From contig JAGXSC010000053.1 of assembly GCA_018334075.1 (NCBI GenBank), positions 19,781-83,780 of the forward strand: DNA of 64,000 nt. Reading direction: 5' to 3'. A program made the position numbers and the translations under genes. Below the pieces are notes generated by a model. The model worked only from the letters and a program-made list of their open reading frames with translations, was not told the origin of the DNA and made no database searches. The DNA is from Actinomycetota bacterium (GTDB lineage Bacteria > Actinomycetota > Coriobacteriia > Anaerosomatales > UBA912). Of this stretch, positions 63,930-64,000 are shown in pieces. The number at the start of each line of letters is the position of its first letter. Position 1 is the first letter of the stretch.

Positions 63930-64000
63930 AGTCACCTTCCCGCACATGGGTGAGTACTGGATCGGATTCAAGGGACTGGCCGAGCGGATGGGTTGTGACG
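63916..64000 (+). CDS. Acyl-CoA dehydratase activase-related protein, second part, cut by window edge
   Basis: An ORF opening at the ATG at 63916, overlapping the end of the previous gene by 14 bases, with GGAGGAG at 63906-63912 upstream. The 28 visible residues begin MSQRKVTFPHMGEYWIGFKG, which resembles the start of the companion subunit of the DUF2229 proteins. Identification rests on context and this short stretch; the rest lies outside the window. Confidence 0.7.
   Translation, partial: MSQRKVTFPHMGEYWIGFKGLAERMGCD

Noticed and set aside
1..64000. tRNA or rRNA genes
   Set aside because: I looked through the intergenic stretches for cloverleaf-like arms and conserved rRNA segments and found none; most gaps are under 200 bases.

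Overview
This is a dense, gene-rich, high-GC window of about 60 genes. It fits an anaerobic or facultatively anaerobic Actinomycetota, probably a Coriobacteriia / OPB41 (Anaerosomatales)-like lineage. That placement is an inference from four things: the tilS-hpt-ftsH-folE-folP order, futalosine-route menaquinone synthesis, tungsten-type aldehyde oxidoreductase genes, and an extracytoplasmic multihaem nitrite reductase made as a lipoprotein. I saw no rRNA, tRNA, CRISPR array, prophage or intact transposon.

Layout. 1-5.1 kb (minus): folP (cut by the edge), folE, ftsH, hpt and tilS, a core block for folate synthesis, membrane proteolysis, purine salvage and tRNA modification. 5.1-5.6 kb: a C_GCAxxG_C_C redox protein. 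5.7-13.9 kb (minus): an apparent operon led by a giant RHS/YD-repeat surface protein, followed by a membrane-anchored protein, a lipoprotein, a small membrane protein and a frameshifted DUF5412 gene. 14.1-17.9 kb (minus): an OsmU/YehZYXW-type osmolyte ABC importer. 18.2-23.4 kb (plus): a futalosine menaquinone operon (mqnE, mqnA, mqnC, an MTA-phosphorylase-like gene and an amidohydrolase deaminase), most junctions overlapping. 23.4-28.4 kb (minus): a complete branched-chain amino-acid importer (livJHMGF).

28.7-30.2 kb (plus): an NfeD/SPFH pair. 30.2-31.1 kb (minus): glutaredoxin plus a ferredoxin-thioredoxin-reductase/Rieske fusion. 31.3-34.2 kb (plus): an octahaem nitrite-reductase-like lipoprotein, a WalJ-type metallo-hydrolase and a DUF1284 protein. 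34.1-37.7 kb (minus): a BtuFCD-type importer under a cobalamin riboswitch with a terminator. 37.8-40.1 kb: three poorly characterised genes, one carrying tandem repeats. 40.3-45.4 kb: cardiolipin synthase, a DUF6941 protein, an orphan two-PAS histidine kinase and a PsiE-family protein. 45.4-50.3 kb (minus): a DUF2779 nuclease-like protein, a tandem triplet of small membrane proteins and a CapD/PglF-type sugar-nucleotide enzyme. 50.5-53.2 kb (plus): an epimerase remnant, a baeRF-family protein and a GT2 glycosyltransferase. 53.2-56.6 kb: typA, a GerMN lipoprotein and a PASTA protein. 56.7-59.7 kb (plus): an aldehyde:ferredoxin oxidoreductase with two ubiquitin-like carriers and a ThiF-type activator. 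59.7-62.8 kb (minus): purK, purE, a PII-like protein and tsaC/sua5. 62.9-64 kb (plus): the two halves of a dehydratase-activase-related (DUF2229-type) system, the second cut by the edge.

Together the genes suggest a menaquinone-based respiratory anaerobe able to reduce nitrite or related N-oxides outside the membrane, exchange low-potential electrons through ferredoxin (AOR, FTR) and import amino acids, osmolytes and corrinoids. The most unusual items are the FTR-Rieske fusion paired with glutaredoxin, the octahaem lipoprotein with a non-canonical first haem motif, the RHS-led operon with two apparent single-base disruptions, and the triplicated small membrane proteins whose middle copy has lost its domain.
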